64,000 nucleotides of DNA, taken from contig NC_091867.1 of assembly GCF_019399895.1 (NCBI RefSeq), positions 2,480,001 to 2,544,000 on the forward strand, read 5' to 3'. The notes under the pieces are model-generated. The model was not told the origin of the DNA. It did not search any database and worked only from the letters and a program-made list of their open reading frames with translations. Each line of letters opens with the position of its first letter. Positions within the stretch are counted from its first letter, which is position 1. Made by a program: the position numbers and the translations under genes. The DNA comes from Cardiocondyla obscurior. Lineage: Eukaryota > Arthropoda > Insecta > Hymenoptera > Formicidae. Shown in pieces: positions 63,800 through 64,000 of this stretch.

Positions 63800-64000
63800 G
63801 TAAGTAATAATAAATATAATTTGAACATTATGTTAATTAAGATGTTAATTATATGCAAACATATAAAATTTCTTTAATTTTTTTGTACTCCGAATAGCAG
63901 ATATAACGTTTTTTGCGACGACAGCGGCTAACGTACGTAATTCTAGGCGGCAGAAGCAGGGAATGAGAAAACGGGGGGAAAATCAGTCTTCGGCAATCCG

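Noticed and set aside
1..64000. Known conserved insect miRNAs, rRNA, U snRNAs, telomeric TTAGG arrays, CRISPR-like arrays, autonomous transposons
   Set aside because: No recognisable seeds, core sequences, TTAGG runs, spaced direct repeats or transposase/reverse-transcriptase frames were seen by eye; a homology search could still find diverged ones.

Overview
This is eukaryotic nuclear DNA, most likely from an insect. My guess is a hymenopteran such as an ant, but the order is inferred and not proven. The grounds are short GT-AG introns (91 to 199 nt) in the two clear genes, a DHX38/Prp16 homologue, a CpG-rich but compositionally patchy background, very many A/T homopolymer runs of 20 to 31 nt, and no bacterial operon structure. 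Nearly all ATG-to-stop stretches in the first 58 kb overlap each other in several frames, are arginine- or phenylalanine-rich, and read through homopolymers, so I treat them as chance.

The two firm genes lie at the right end, both on the plus strand. At 59243-60468 there is a complete four-exon gene for a 260-residue multi-pass membrane protein I cannot name. At 62128-63799 are the first two coding exons of the spliceosomal DEAH-box ATPase DHX38/Prp16, with its acidic/RD-rich N-terminal extension, P-loop and motif Ia. The gene continues beyond the window. Strong minus-strand splice donors at 61001 and 61093, between these genes, hint at a divergent transcript.

Positions 1 to about 58.5 kb look like a large intergenic or intronic desert. 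Within it I found candidate isolated coding exons (minus strand 17124-17367; 44.6-45.0 kb on either strand; a Cys-containing open stretch near 42.05-42.23 kb) and duplicated non-coding elements. A 59-bp block occurs twice (5920 and 6488). A 27-bp block occurs three times about 0.5 kb apart (13511, 13971, 14493). A CAGGT-rich cluster lies at 21431-21664. There are also several strong inverted repeats (5006-5071, 5429-5462, 19665-19694, 34366-34398, 38289-38340, 40150-40275). These fit a cis-regulatory landscape around a developmental gene lying partly outside the window, which is inference.

The most unusual locus is 40.3-41.4 kb on the minus strand. It is a diverged tandem duplication in which two units each end an exon with the same peptide motif (HRWSN) at a phase-0 splice donor, and each is followed by a good acceptor and an in-frame short exon. 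I offer this as a possible family of tiny lineage-specific genes, or alternatively a duplicated spliced non-coding RNA.
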